A stretch of DNA of 64,000 nucleotides from Paenacidovorax caeni (GTDB lineage Bacteria > Pseudomonadota > Gammaproteobacteria > Burkholderiales > Burkholderiaceae_C): assembly GCF_001298675.1 (NCBI RefSeq), contig NZ_CYIG01000001.1, positions 1 to 64,000 of the forward strand, in the 5' to 3' direction. Within the stretch, counting starts at the first letter, position 1. Each line of letters starts with the position of its first letter. The position numbers and the translations under genes were made by a program. Positions 44,033 to 53,267 of this stretch are shown here, one piece after another. The notes beneath the pieces are model-generated. The model worked only from the letters and a program-made list of their open reading frames with translations. It made no database searches and was not told where the DNA came from.

Positions 44033-46075
44033 ATGCGCAACCCAGAGGGAGAGACCGCCACCAATGCACCCAACCACCGTTTCTGGCAATCGCTAGGGGC
44101 AGGCTTGCTGCTGCTGGCCTGTCTCTGCGTGGGCCTCGCCCTGTGGAGCAGCCAGCGCCAGGCGGCCATCCAAGGCCCGTGGGGCTTGGCCGTATTGCCG
44201 GGAAACCACGTCTGGCTGAGTGTGAACGACGCGCTTTGGCGGCTTGACGCACAAGGGCAGCGCCAGCAGGTCGTTCCTGCGGCACAGGCAGGGCTTGCGG
44301 GCAGCGCAGGCATTCTGGCGGCGCACCCCGAGGGGCACCTGGTGGCCTGGTCACGGCACAGTCCTGTGCTGCATGTGCTGTCCGCCACCGATGCGCGCCC
44401 CCTGCACACCCTCACGCCCGCCTGGCCCGCAGCGCTGCAGCGCCATGGGGACAACGCCATCCGCTTCGCATTCGCGCCCGATGGCCGCGTGGCCATTGCC
44501 ACCGGTGGCGGCCATGCCGTGGCCTTGTTCGGCCCGCAAGGCCAGCACCTGGGCACCACGCCCGAGGACACGTACCGCTTCACCAACGGGCTGTGGTGGG
44601 AGGACGGCCACTGGTGGACCACGGATACCAACCGTCCCGCCCTGGTGCGCCTGGACGACGCGCACCTGGCGCCCGTGCAGCGCATAGAGCTGTTGCAGCA
44701 ACAAGGGCGCTGGCGTTTCGTGGAAGATGCCATTGCGCCCTACCGCCCGCCAGGCGCCACCGCGACACCCGCCGGCACCCTGGTGCGGCTCGATGGCGGC
44801 ATGCAAGCGGGCCATGTCGTCGATGTCTGGCCTGACGGCCGGCAAACCCCCTACCCCCTGCCACCCGGGTCATCGGCCCTGGAGCCGCGCGCGTTGGCAC
44901 GCCTGAACGCCGACTTGCTGGTCGTTGATGGCGCCAGCTTCCGCATCTTGCGGTACGGACCCGATCGCCAATGGCTGGGCGAATGGGGCGATGACGGCGT
45001 GCGCGCCACGCTGCAGGCACAGCAGGCGGCCATTGGCTGGTGGCGGGCCGGGTACTACGCCAGCCTGGCAGGCGCCGTGCTGTGGTTTGTGCTCGGACTG
45101 GCCTGTGCGCTGCGCGCCCAGAAGATCCAGGCCCAGGCCCAACTGCGCGCGCACCGGCCTGATCTGGCACAGCGCCCCTGCGACACCCTGGGCATTGCGG
45201 GCCAGGCGCTCCCCACCCCTTGGCAGCAGGCACGCCTGCTGCTGCGGCTGAATCTGCCCTTCCTGCCCTGGATATTGCTTGCCTTGCTCCTGCCACGCGC
45301 CTTGCGCGACCTGCTCCCCCTGCTGCTGGCGAGCCAACCGGGGCGTATCGCACTGGCCGTGCTACTGCCGGTGCTGATGCTCCCGATCCTGGTGTGGCTG
45401 CTGCGTGACGCTTCACGGCGCAGCCAGACAGACCCTGCGTTCGAGCCCCTGGTCAACCTGCGCGCCCTGCGTCTGCTGGCCCGGCCCGGGCTTTTCTGGC
45501 CCCATAGCCAGGCTGGCGAGATGCCACGCGAGACGTTGGTCCTGGGGCTGCGCTGGGTGGTGCTGACGAACCAGCGCCTGCTGGTTTTCAAGGCCAATGC
45601 ACGCGATGCGCGGCTGAACCTGGCCTGCCCGCGCGGCACCATCCGCAAGGCCCGCGCTGTCGCGCTGCGGCACGGGCCACGCTGGTACCACCGGGTCCAG
45701 GGATGGCTTGTGCCTGGCGCGGTGTACCTGCGGCTGGTACTCGCCGATGGCCGCACGGTCGAGGGAACGGCATCCTGCGCCCAGACAGCACACCGCATCG
45801 TCGCCCTGGTGCGCAATGTGCCCGCACCCGCAGCCCCATCCGGCACGCAGCCCACCACGCCAGCAGACCGGCGGCGTGCACTCCGGGACGCCCTGGTGTC
45901 CTTCGTTGTGCCAGGCGTGGGGCAATACCTCCAGCGCCGGCGCGGCACAGCGCTGGTGGTTTTCACCATCTGGGGGGCACTGCTGCTGCCTGGCGCCTAT
46001 GTGGCATGGGCGGCCTGGTGGCCTGCGAAGGACGTGTCTTTGCCTTGCGCCTGCAGCTGGCGCTCACGCTGCTGA
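44033..46075 (+). CDS. Beta-propeller membrane protein with PH-like domain; probable frameshift at 3' end
   Basis: I recognise no named family. The 680-residue frame starts MRNPEGETATNAPNHRFW (RBS AGAGGGCGG). Visible parts: a TM helix at about 16-34, a beta-propeller-like repeat region at 40-330 (WLSVNDALWRLDAQGQ, AIRFAFAPDGRVAIATGGG, LWWEDGHWWTTDTNRPALV), a TM near 345-365, two or three more at 425-480, and a PH-like segment at 540-620 (LRWVVLTNQRLLVFKANARD, GAVYLRLVLADGRTVEG). A TM2-like end follows (SFVVPGVGQYLQRRRGTALVVF). From about 46020 the -1 frame continues as ACEGRVFALRLQLALTLLT..., a convincing helix that stops at 46140, while the actual frame ends in a poor tail. One indel or an error is implied. 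Confidence 0.65.
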   Translation: MRNPEGETATNAPNHRFWQSLGAGLLLLACLCVGLALWSSQRQAAIQGPWGLAVLPGNHVWLSVNDALWRLDAQGQRQQVVPAAQAGLAGSAGILAAHPEGHLVAWSRHSPVLHVLSATDARPLHTLTPAWPAALQRHGDNAIRFAFAPDGRVAIATGGGHAVALFGPQGQHLGTTPEDTYRFTNGLWWEDGHWWTTDTNRPALVRLDDAHLAPVQRIELLQQQGRWRFVEDAIAPYRPPGATATPAGTLVRLDGGMQAGHVVDVWPDGRQTPYPLPPGSSALEPRALARLNADLLVVDGASFRILRYGPDRQWLGEWGDDGVRATLQAQQAAIGWWRAGYYASLAGAVLWFVLGLACALRAQKIQAQAQLRAHRPDLAQRPCDTLGIAGQALPTPWQQARLLLRLNLPFLPWILLALLLPRALRDLLPLLLASQPGRIALAVLLPVLMLPILVWLLRDASRRSQTDPAFEPLVNLRALRLLARPGLFWPHSQAGEMPRETLVLGLRWVVLTNQRLLVFKANARDARLNLACPRGTIRKARAVALRHGPRWYHRVQGWLVPGAVYLRLVLADGRTVEGTASCAQTAHRIVALVRNVPAPAAPSGTQPTTPADRRRALRDALVSFVVPGVGQYLQRRRGTALVVFTIWGALLLPGAYVAWAAWWPAKDVSLPCACSWRSRC

Positions 46076-46153
46076 CCATCCACCTGCTGGCGGCGTGGGA
46101 TGCGTGGCGGCTGGCGCCTGCGCCGAAAAGCGGCCCATAGCAGTCAATAGCAG

Positions 46154-47365
46154 TCAATAGCGGTTGCCCGTCACCCACAGCGCCGCCCGCATGAGCGCAT
46201 GGGCCACCTGGTCGAGCACGCGCTCGCGCCAGGGGCGCTGCTCGAACTGCTGCGCCCCTACCCGCCGCCCCGCCGTGTGCATGGCATGGCGCAGGCGCTG
46301 GCGCAACTCGCTGGCGAAGTCCTTGTCGCGCACCACCACGTTGGCCTCGCGGGCCAGCAGCAGCGACAGCGGGTCCAGGTTGCTGGACCCTACCGTGGCC
46401 CAGGGGCGGCGCCCGTGGGCGTCAATCACGGCCACCTTGGCGTGCAGGAAGCTGGGCTCGTACTCGTGGATCTCAACCCCTGCGCGCAGCAGCGCGCCGT
46501 ACACAGGGCGCGCCGCGTGGTACTGCATGAAGTATTCATAGCGCCCTTGCAGCAGCAGCTGCACGCGTACACCGCGCCGCGCCGCCAGCACCAACGCGCG
46601 GCGCAGCTTGCCACCGGGCAGGAAGTAGGCGTTGGCGATGATGATCTCGTGCTGCGCGCTGGCGATGGCGCGGCGGTAGGCCTGCTCGATGCGGCTGCGG
46701 TTGCGCAGGTTGTCACGCAGCAGCAGCGCGGCGCGCATGCCCAGGCCACGCTGCCGCGGGGGGGAACCAACGCCTGCCTCGCGCAGCGCGTGCACGGCTT
46801 CGGGCAGGTGGTACTGGCGCACATCACGCACCGCCTGGATGCGCCACCACAGCTGCTCCATGGTGGCCTGCGCCTGCGCCACCAGGGCGCCTTCGGCGCG
46901 CACGGCAAAGTCAAAGCGTGGGGCTTGCAGCGTGCCGAAGTTCGGGTCGTGGTAGTCGTCCAGCACGTTGATGCCGCCGCAGAACAGCACCTGTCCGTCG
47001 ACCACGCACAGCTTGCGGTGCAGGCGCCGCCAGCGCATGGGCAGCAGCAGCCCCAGCGGCCCCAGCGGCGAGTACACGCGCACGTGCACGCCAGCCGTGC
47101 GCAAGCGCTCGTACCACGGCGCAGGCAAACGCCCCGTCCCCACGCCATCGACCACCAGCTGTGTGCGCACACCGCGCTGCGCAGCGCGCATCAGGGCTTC
47201 GGCCACCTCCGCGCCAGCGCCGGTGGTGTCGAAGATGTAGGTCTCGAACAGCACTGTGTGGCGGGCGCCGTCCATGGCCTGGGCCAGCGCCGGGAACAGC
47301 TCCGCCGCGCCTTGCAGCAACTGGACGCGGTGGCCGGCTCGGAACTGGGGGGTGGTGCGCTTCAC
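46154..47365 (-). CDS. clsB: Cardiolipin synthase B-type phospholipase D family protein
   Basis: ClsB-type enzymes join two phosphatidyl groups to make cardiolipin at the inner membrane. Both HKD motifs are intact: LHRKLCVVDG (first half) and FLHAKVAVIDAHGRRP (second half), each with downstream Gly/Asn residues (FCGGINVLDDY, TVGSSNLDPLS). About 403 residues, normal for ClsB. The start is uncertain: GTG 47365 lies 11 bp after the upstream exonuclease-family stop, and a TTG at 47395 would overlap it. Downstream of nudB and the exonuclease-family gene, an arrangement known in betaproteobacteria. Confidence 0.92.
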   Translation of the reverse strand: MKRTTPQFRAGHRVQLLQGAAELFPALAQAMDGARHTVLFETYIFDTTGAGAEVAEALMRAAQRGVRTQLVVDGVGTGRLPAPWYERLRTAGVHVRVYSPLGPLGLLLPMRWRRLHRKLCVVDGQVLFCGGINVLDDYHDPNFGTLQAPRFDFAVRAEGALVAQAQATMEQLWWRIQAVRDVRQYHLPEAVHALREAGVGSPPRQRGLGMRAALLLRDNLRNRSRIEQAYRRAIASAQHEIIIANAYFLPGGKLRRALVLAARRGVRVQLLLQGRYEYFMQYHAARPVYGALLRAGVEIHEYEPSFLHAKVAVIDAHGRRPWATVGSSNLDPLSLLLAREANVVVRDKDFASELRQRLRHAMHTAGRRVGAQQFEQRPWRERVLDQVAHALMRAALWVTGNRY

Positions 47366-47375
47366 ACAGGAAAGC

Positions 47376-48140
47376 TTACCAACGGAATTCGGCAATCAGC
47401 GGCAGGTGATCGGACATGCGCCACCAGATGCGCCCGCGTGGCGCGTACAGGCCCAGCGGCGTCAGGCCGCGCACGTAAACGTGGTCGAGCTGGGTGATGG
47501 GCAGCCGCGCGGGGTAGGTGAACGCACGGTGCTCTTCATACTCGTGCAGGCCGAAGCCGCGCAGCATGCGCTGGATGCGCGAGCCCCAGTCGTTGAAGTC
47601 GCCCGCCACCACCAGCGGTGCGCGCACTGGCACTTCGCGCTCGATGAAGCGCTGCAGCTGGTGGATCTGGCGCACGCGGCTGCCAGGCACCAGCCCCAGG
47701 TGGACCACGATGACGTGCACCGGGCGGCCCTGGAACATCACTTCAACGTGCAGCAGGCCACGCTGTTCGAAGCGGTGGTCTGAGATGTCCTCGTGCTGGT
47801 GCCCGAGCACGGGCCAGCGCGTGAGCAGCGCGTTGCCATGCTCACCGTGGCGCGTGTAGGCGTTGGTGCGGTACACCGCCTCGTAGCCCTCGGGGGCCAG
47901 GTACTCGGCTTGGGGTACGGCGGGCCAGCGGTCGAAGTAATGCTGCTCCTTGCGGTTGAGGCGGCGCACTTCCTGCAGGCAGACGATATCGGCATCGAGT
48001 TGTTCCACCGCCAGCCCCAGGTTGTGGATCTCCAGCCGCCGCGCCGGCCCCAGTCCCTGCACCCCCTTGTGGATGTTGTAGGTGGCCACGCGCAGGATGT
48101 CGGAGGATTCGGGGCGCTGGAGCGTGAGTGCAGGGGTCAT
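47376..48140 (-). CDS. Endonuclease/exonuclease/phosphatase family protein
   Basis: A metal-dependent phosphodiesterase-fold protein of 254 residues. Conserved positions are visible: VATYNIHKGVQG (Asn), DADIVCLQEVRRL (Glu), VVAGDFNDWGS (Asp, Asn) and MSDHLPLIAEFRW (Asp-His). It has no signal peptide, so it is probably cytoplasmic or membrane-associated through partners. Members next to clsB are common; whether it acts on lipids or nucleic acids is not known. It overlaps nudB by four bases and is followed at 11 bp by clsB. Confidence 0.9.
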   Translation of the reverse strand: MTPALTLQRPESSDILRVATYNIHKGVQGLGPARRLEIHNLGLAVEQLDADIVCLQEVRRLNRKEQHYFDRWPAVPQAEYLAPEGYEAVYRTNAYTRHGEHGNALLTRWPVLGHQHEDISDHRFEQRGLLHVEVMFQGRPVHVIVVHLGLVPGSRVRQIHQLQRFIEREVPVRAPLVVAGDFNDWGSRIQRMLRGFGLHEYEEHRAFTYPARLPITQLDHVYVRGLTPLGLYAPRGRIWWRMSDHLPLIAEFRW

Positions 48141-48589
48141 GGGGTGATCATTCGTGGCAACAACAAAATCGCCTCGGCGTTGGAGGGCGAGGTGCAGCAG
48201 TCAGCCGCCTCGCGCCAACCCATCCAAGCATATGCCGTGTGTTCGCGGGGATTCAAGGCCACGGCCTGCGGTGCGGGCACTTGCAGGCCGAACACCCGCT
48301 CGGTGTTGTGCCACACCCCGGGGGCGTAACGGTGCTGCCAATGGGGGTAGATGGTGTAGACGTTCTCCAGCCCCCAATCGCGCAGCACGCAGCCCGGGGC
48401 GTGCGGGTCAAGGCCGGTTTCTTCGCGCACCTCACGCACCGCCGTGACGGCATAGGGCTCGTGCAGTGCATCCTTGCTGCCGGTGACCGACTGCCAGAAC
48501 GGCTCGACCGAATCGGCACGGCGGATCAGCAGCACGTCGAGCCCGGGGGTATGCACCACCACCAGCACCGATTCCGGGATCTTGTACAT
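48137..48589 (-). CDS. nudB: Dihydroneopterin triphosphate diphosphatase
   Basis: NudB removes pyrophosphate from dihydroneopterin triphosphate, the step after FolE in folate synthesis. The 150-residue NUDIX protein begins MYKIPESVLVVVHTPGLDVLLIRR, carries FWQSVTGSKDALHEPYAVTAVREVREETGLD (the Nudix box, split here over residues 31-61), then NVYTIYPHWQHRYAPGVWHNTERVFGL. Length and pattern match NudB rather than other Nudix groups. It was expected behind aspS; two extra genes now stand between. Confidence 0.92.
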   Translation of the reverse strand: MYKIPESVLVVVHTPGLDVLLIRRADSVEPFWQSVTGSKDALHEPYAVTAVREVREETGLDPHAPGCVLRDWGLENVYTIYPHWQHRYAPGVWHNTERVFGLQVPAPQAVALNPREHTAYAWMGWREAADCCTSPSNAEAILLLPRMITP

Positions 48590-48608
48590 GGCGGGATGTC
48601 CGGGTGCG

Positions 48609-49436
48609 TCAACGGCTGGCAGCGTGGGCAGGCACGGGCGGCGGCAGCGCCTTGGCCTGCAGCGCGCGCGCCTGCACCACCAGCTGGTTGTGCGCGTCCA
48701 GGAAGGCGGCGGCGATCACCTTGCCCTCGTTGGTGTTGCTCCACCCCGCTCCGGCACCTCCCCCCAGGCGCCCCAGCACCAGCCCGCCTACGCCCAGGTC
48801 GGTGGTGCGCGCGGCGCCCGTGGCAGCGGCCACCTGCTCGGTGGTTTCGTTGTCGGACAGCAGCAGTGCGGTCTGCGCTTCCTTGAACTTGACTTGCTCA
48901 ACCAGGCCCGCCAGTCCGGCGATGTCGCGCAGCACGGGAACCATGGCGATCACACCGGCCAGGCCGCGCCCGGCATCCTGCTCGCTGAAAGTAAGACTGG
49001 GCGTGAGGGTGTACTGTGCCTCGTAACCCTTGCCCTTGGCCACGGTGGACTGCGGACGCAGGACGCCCGCATCCTTCAGGTCCTGCTCCTGCACGGTGCC
49101 GCGCAGGCCCGCGCCCCGGTCCACCACGCGAAAGCAGCCGCTTTGCTGCGCCAGCAGCTTGATCAGCGGCACCGGCGAAGCGGGCAAATGGTAACTACCG
49201 CCCATGGTGTAGCCGTTCGGGTTCTCCGCCAGCGCCACCGTGGCCACGGGGGCATCGCAGCGCTGCAGTTCACGGGCCGCATTCCGGGCCCCCTCGGGCC
49301 CCGCCGAGCCGGTAACAACAGAACCGCCCTGGCCCAGCTCGGTTTTCTTTTCGCCGCAAGCGGGTAGCAGCACAGCGATGATCAGACAGACACTCACCAA
49401 GCCAAGGGGGACGGGTAGACGGTTTAGAGTCTTCAA
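48609..49436 (-). CDS. CsgG-like outer-membrane lipoprotein
   Basis: A 275-residue lipoprotein (lipobox LLPAC, Cys27) resembling the CsgG/HfaB group and related LpoB-type proteins: VPLIKLLAQQSGCFRVVDRG, then YTLTPSLTFSEQDAGRG, and the Gly-rich LGVGGLVLGRLGGGAGAGWSNTNEGKVIAAAFLDAHNQLVVQ pattern (in pieces). CsgG forms the curli secretion channel, but many relatives have other envelope roles and no csg genes are nearby, so the role is open. It starts 4 bp behind the Mrr-type nuclease gene, with which it was probably inserted or maintained. It is followed after 19 bp by nudB. Confidence 0.75.
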   Translation of the reverse strand: MKTLNRLPVPLGLVSVCLIIAVLLPACGEKKTELGQGGSVVTGSAGPEGARNAARELQRCDAPVATVALAENPNGYTMGGSYHLPASPVPLIKLLAQQSGCFRVVDRGAGLRGTVQEQDLKDAGVLRPQSTVAKGKGYEAQYTLTPSLTFSEQDAGRGLAGVIAMVPVLRDIAGLAGLVEQVKFKEAQTALLLSDNETTEQVAAATGAARTTDLGVGGLVLGRLGGGAGAGWSNTNEGKVIAAAFLDAHNQLVVQARALQAKALPPPVPAHAASR

Positions 49437-49440
49437 TCAT

Positions 49441-50358
49441 TCACTCCTCGGCGAAGAAGTCGGAATCGATGCGTTTGAGCTGGTAGGTCGCGGCCACGGA
49501 GACGCCCAGATCGTGTTCGATCATCAGGTCTGCCAGGCGCTCCCCATCGATAAGCACGACTTTGTAGTTGCTGTTGCTGGCGGCGTAATCACGTGCTTCC
49601 TGACTGAAGCGCGAAGTGGTGATGAACACGCCTTTGCTGGCTCGTTGGCCAGCCAAGGCGCCAACAAACTGCTGGATTTCCGGGCGACCGACCACGTTGA
49701 TCCAGCGCTTGGCCTGCAGGTAGATGGCATCTAAGCCCAATCGGTCTTCGTTGATGACGCCATCGATGCCGCCGTCACCGCTGCGCCCGACGGCCCGACC
49801 AGCCTCCTCACGGCTGCCACCGTAGCCCATTTTGATCATGAGTTGAACAATCAACAGTTCGAAAAACGTGGGGCTGCACTTGAGAAGTGACGCGCGCAGC
49901 TCGGTCGACAATTCGTGGCGCAGCGCCTGGTGCGCTCGCTCCATCGCCTCTTCAGGAGGAATGCCCGCTTGCACCTCGACAGAATCTGCAGGTGTGGCCT
50001 CGGACTCCGAGGCACTGCCCCTTCGCGCCTGTTGGTACTGCGGTATTTGCTGCAGCAGCTTGAGATCGATCCGATCGGGGCACCGCGCCAAGAGCTGCTG
50101 CCCCTGGGGAGTGATGCGAAACACGCCGCGACGAGGTGCGTCGACCAGCCCAGCCATTATCAGATGCTGCTTGGCCCAAGCCAGGCGGTTGTAAAACAGG
50201 GGCGCCCGCCCACTAGGCAGAAGCTGTTGGCGATCCTCCGGTGTCAATCGAAAGCTAGCTGCCAGCACTTCGACCGCATCGCGAAATGCATGTTCATTCC
50301 CATCACCTGCATGAGTCAGCAAAGGGAGCATCAAGGTCTGAAAATCAGGAATGGCCAT
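49441..50358 (-). CDS. mrr: Mrr-family restriction endonuclease
   Basis: A type IV restriction enzyme candidate that would cut methylated DNA. The 305-residue protein has the N-terminal winged-helix Mrr_N domain (residues 5-100: LLPSGRAPLFYNRLAWAK, APRRGVFRITPQGQQLL) and the catalytic domain with the core GRSGDGGIDGVI and YLQAKRWI, giving D199 and Q215-x-K217 of the PD-(D/E)XK fold. It is separated from aspS by a terminator, so it has its own transcription, and no modification methylase is adjacent, as expected for a type IV enzyme. Confidence 0.9.
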   Translation of the reverse strand: MAIPDFQTLMLPLLTHAGDGNEHAFRDAVEVLAASFRLTPEDRQQLLPSGRAPLFYNRLAWAKQHLIMAGLVDAPRRGVFRITPQGQQLLARCPDRIDLKLLQQIPQYQQARRGSASESEATPADSVEVQAGIPPEEAMERAHQALRHELSTELRASLLKCSPTFFELLIVQLMIKMGYGGSREEAGRAVGRSGDGGIDGVINEDRLGLDAIYLQAKRWINVVGRPEIQQFVGALAGQRASKGVFITTSRFSQEARDYAASNSNYKVVLIDGERLADLMIEHDLGVSVAATYQLKRIDSDFFAEE

Positions 50359-50370
50359 GGGCTACACCGT

Positions 50371-50394
50371 AAAAAAGGGCACCCATAGGCGCCC
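50371..50394 (-). terminator. Rho-independent terminator after aspS
   Basis: On the minus strand, GGGCGCC-TATG-GGTGCCC (50394-50377) is followed by six Ts (50376-50371). It ends the aspS transcript and separates it from the mrr gene downstream. Confidence 0.8.
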
Positions 50395-50425
50395 TCGATT
50401 CAACCTTGCAAGCCAAGGGCCAGCA

Positions 50426-52222
50426 TCAGCCCACCGCCACCGGATTGCGCAGGCGGATATGCAGTTCGCGCAACTGCTTCTCGTCCACGGGCGAAGGGGC
50501 TTGCGTGAGCAAGTCTTGCGCGCGCTGCGTCTTGGGGAAGGCGATCACGTCGCGAATCGACTCGGCGCCGGTCATCAGCGTGATGAGGCGATCCAGGCCA
50601 AAGGCCAGACCGCCGTGCGGGGGCGCGCCGTACTGCAGCGCATCGAGCAGGTAGCCGAACTTAGCGCGCTGGTCTTCCGGGCCGATGTTCAGGGCTGCAA
50701 AAACCTTGGCCTGCACGTCGGCGCGGTGGATACGCACCGAGCCACCGCCCAGTTCCCAGCCATTGAGCACCATGTCGTAGGCCTTGGCGATGCACTTGCC
50801 CGGATCGGTGTCCATGAGGTCTTCGTGGCCGTCCTTGGGCGACGTGAAGGGGTGGTGCACAGCCACCCAGCGGTCTTCTTCCTCGTCATGTTCGAACATG
50901 GGGAAGTCGACCACCCACAGCGGCGCCCAGCGGTTCTCGAACAGGCCGTTCTTCTTGCCGAATTCGCTGTGGCCGATCTTCAGGCGCAGCGCGCCGATGG
51001 AGTCGTTGACGATCTTTTCCTTGTCAGCGCCGAAGAAGAGCAGGTCGCCGTCCTGCGCGCCGGTGCGCTTCAGGATCTCGGCAATGGCCGCGTCATGCAG
51101 GTTCTTGACGATGGGCGACTGCAGGCCGTCACGGCCCTTGGCGGCTTCGTTGACCTTGATCCATGCCAGTCCCTTGGCGCCGTAGATCTTGACGAACTCG
51201 GTGTACTGGTCGATCTCGCCACGGCTGATGGCGCCACCGCCCGGCACGCGCAGGGCCACCACACGGCCGCCCTTGGTAGTGGCCGGAGCGGAAAAGACCT
51301 TGAAGTCCACGTCCTTCATCACCTCGGTCAGCTCGGTGAATTCGAGCTTCACGCGCAGGTCGGGCTTGTCGGAGCCGAAGCGGAACGCCGCCTCTTGGTA
51401 GGTCATGATGGGGAATTCGCCCAGATCCACGTCCAGCTGCTGCTTGAACACTTCGGTGATCATGCGCTGGAAGATGGCGCGGATTTCCTCTTCGTTCAGG
51501 AACGAGGTCTCGCAGTCGATCTGCGTGAACTCGGGCTGGCGGTCGGCGCGCAGGTCTTCATCGCGGAAGCACTTGGTGATCTGGTAGTAGCGGTCATAGC
51601 CGGCCACCATCAGCATCTGCTTGTAGAGCTGGGGCGACTGGGGCAGCGCAAAGAACTGGCCGTCGTGCACGCGGCTGGGCACGAGGTAGTCGCGCGCGCC
51701 TTCGGGCGTGCTCTTGCCCAGCATGGGCGTTTCGATGTCGATGAAACCTTCCTTGTCGAGGAAATTGCGCACCTGGATCGCTGTCTTGTAGCGCAGCATC
51801 ATGTTGCGCTGCATGTGCGGGCGACGCAAATCCATCACGCGGTGCGTGAGGCGCGTGGTTTCCGACAGGTTTTCATCATCCATCTGGAACGGTGGGGTGA
51901 CCGAGGCGTTGAGCACGACCAGTTCGTGGCACAGCACTTCGATCTGGCCGCTCTTGAGCTTGTCGTTGGTGGTGCCGGCAGGACGGGCGCGCACCAGGCC
52001 CTTGACCTGCACACAAAACTCGTTGCGCACTTCTTCAGCCACCTTGAACATTTCAGGGCGGTCCGGGTCGCACACGACCTGCACGTAGCCCTCGCGGTCA
52101 CGCAGGTCGATGAAGATGACGCCACCGTGGTCGCGGCGGCGGTTCACCCAGCCGCACAGGGTAACGGTTTGGCCCATCAGGGCTTCGGTCACGAGACCGC
52201 AATATTGGGAGCGCATGGCCAT
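50426..52222 (-). CDS. aspS: Aspartyl-tRNA synthetase
   Basis: AspRS charges tRNA-Asp; in organisms without AsnRS it may also mischarge tRNA-Asn. The 598-residue class II enzyme has the N-terminal OB-fold ([26 protein letters not shown]), motif 2 with [19 protein letters not shown], the bacterial GAD insertion (about 290-420), and motif 3 [11 protein letters not shown]. The start MAMRSQYCG (52222) has AGGA about 9 bases upstream; ATG 52216 is nearly equal. It follows DUF502 and FmdB genes, a conserved betaproteobacterial order. Confidence 0.96.
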   Translation of the reverse strand: MAMRSQYCGLVTEALMGQTVTLCGWVNRRRDHGGVIFIDLRDREGYVQVVCDPDRPEMFKVAEEVRNEFCVQVKGLVRARPAGTTNDKLKSGQIEVLCHELVVLNASVTPPFQMDDENLSETTRLTHRVMDLRRPHMQRNMMLRYKTAIQVRNFLDKEGFIDIETPMLGKSTPEGARDYLVPSRVHDGQFFALPQSPQLYKQMLMVAGYDRYYQITKCFRDEDLRADRQPEFTQIDCETSFLNEEEIRAIFQRMITEVFKQQLDVDLGEFPIMTYQEAAFRFGSDKPDLRVKLEFTELTEVMKDVDFKVFSAPATTKGGRVVALRVPGGGAISRGEIDQYTEFVKIYGAKGLAWIKVNEAAKGRDGLQSPIVKNLHDAAIAEILKRTGAQDGDLLFFGADKEKIVNDSIGALRLKIGHSEFGKKNGLFENRWAPLWVVDFPMFEHDEEEDRWVAVHHPFTSPKDGHEDLMDTDPGKCIAKAYDMVLNGWELGGGSVRIHRADVQAKVFAALNIGPEDQRAKFGYLLDALQYGAPPHGGLAFGLDRLITLMTGAESIRDVIAFPKTQRAQDLLTQAPSPVDEKQLRELHIRLRNPVAVG

Positions 52223-52260
52223 GGGGAGTCTTCCTGCGCCCCGGAAGGGCGCGACGTTTG

Positions 52261-52884
52261 TTATCTGGAGTGGGCGAGTGCAGCAGGCTCTGGCGGAGCC
52301 ACCACACCCATGGAGACTATGTATTTGAGCGCGGCATCGATGCTCATGTCGAGCTCGATGCAATCGCTCTTGCGCAGGATCACAAAATAGCCACCGGTGG
52401 GGTTGGGCGTAGTGGGTACGTACACGCTCACGTACTCGTCGCGCAGGTAAGCCGCGACTTCACCCGAGGGCGAGCCGGTGATGAAGGCGACGGTCCACAC
52501 GCCCTCACGCGGCCACTGCACCAGCACCGCCGTACGGAAAGCGTTACCGCTCTCCGAGAACAGCGTGTCGGACACCTGCTTGACGCTGGAGTAGATCGAG
52601 CGCACCACAGGGATGCGGCTTACCAGCCCATCGCCCCACGCCACCAGCTTGCGCCCGGCGAAATTGCTGGCCAGCGCGCCCACCGAAAGCAGGATGAGCA
52701 GCGTCAGCAGCACGCCGAAGCCAGGTATGTGGAAGCCCAGCAGCTTATCTGGATGCCAGGCCTCCGGCAGGATGGCTAGCGTCTGGTCAAGCGTGCCGAC
52801 AATCCAGTTCAGCACCCAGGCGGTAATAACGCCGGGCACGATGACCAGCAAACCGGTGAACAACCACTTGCGCAGGGCAGCCAT
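52261..52884 (-). CDS. DUF502 family membrane protein
   Basis: A 207-residue inner-membrane protein. Two helices are clear ([20 protein letters not shown] and [21 protein letters not shown]), then [21 protein letters not shown] and a soluble part with [21 protein letters not shown], both diagnostic of DUF502. Function unknown; the gene is almost always in the fmdB-DUF502-aspS string of betaproteobacteria, as here (gap to aspS 38 bp). Confidence 0.92.
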   Translation of the reverse strand: MAALRKWLFTGLLVIVPGVITAWVLNWIVGTLDQTLAILPEAWHPDKLLGFHIPGFGVLLTLLILLSVGALASNFAGRKLVAWGDGLVSRIPVVRSIYSSVKQVSDTLFSESGNAFRTAVLVQWPREGVWTVAFITGSPSGEVAAYLRDEYVSVYVPTTPNPTGGYFVILRKSDCIELDMSIDAALKYIVSMGVVAPPEPAALAHSR

Positions 52885-52901
52885 GCCTATCCTTCAGGGG
52901 G

Positions 52902-53195
52902 TCAGTCTGCCTTCGAGGCAGCAGGGCAAGATGCGCAGGCTGCCGGGGCAGCCGCGGGCGCAGCCGCCTCTTCGCTCTTGGTACCCGTCGCCGGGGCGCT
53001 GCTACCGCTGCCGCCGCCACGGAAGTCCGTGACATACCAGCCCGAGCCCTTGAGCTGGAAGCCGGCAGCCGTGATCTGCTTGGAAAACGCCTCGGCGCCA
53101 CAGGCAGGGCACTGTGTCAGCGGGGCATCGGAGATTTTTTGCAGCACATCCTTGGCATGGCCACAGGCGCCGCATTTGTAGGCATAGATAGGCAT
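52902..53195 (-). CDS. FmdB-type zinc-ribbon protein
   Basis: A small protein of 97 residues starting MPIYAYKCGACGHAKDVLQKISD, with a C-x2-C ... C-x2-C zinc ribbon (CGACG, CPACG) of the FmdB family of putative regulators, then an Ala/Pro-rich tail ending CASCPAASKAD. The extra Cys pair in the tail (CASC) is common in betaproteobacterial members. Role unknown; it lies 17 bp before the DUF502 gene. Confidence 0.9.
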   Translation of the reverse strand: MPIYAYKCGACGHAKDVLQKISDAPLTQCPACGAEAFSKQITAAGFQLKGSGWYVTDFRGGGSGSSAPATGTKSEEAAAPAAAPAACASCPAASKAD

Positions 53196-53267
53196 ACGGG
53201 AGGAAACGGTGCTTGGGAAAAACCCTCGATTATAGGATGCGCCTCGTTTTCTGCAGGGGGCGCGCCA

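Noticed and set aside
46010-46030. Programmed -1 frameshift in the propeller gene
   Set aside because: No X-XXY-YYZ slippery heptamer or clear downstream pseudoknot; a simple indel or error fits better.
46138-46157. Short tandem repeat (AGCAGTCAAT twice) at the clsB end
   Set aside because: Only two 10-bp units; too short to support a function beyond replication slippage.
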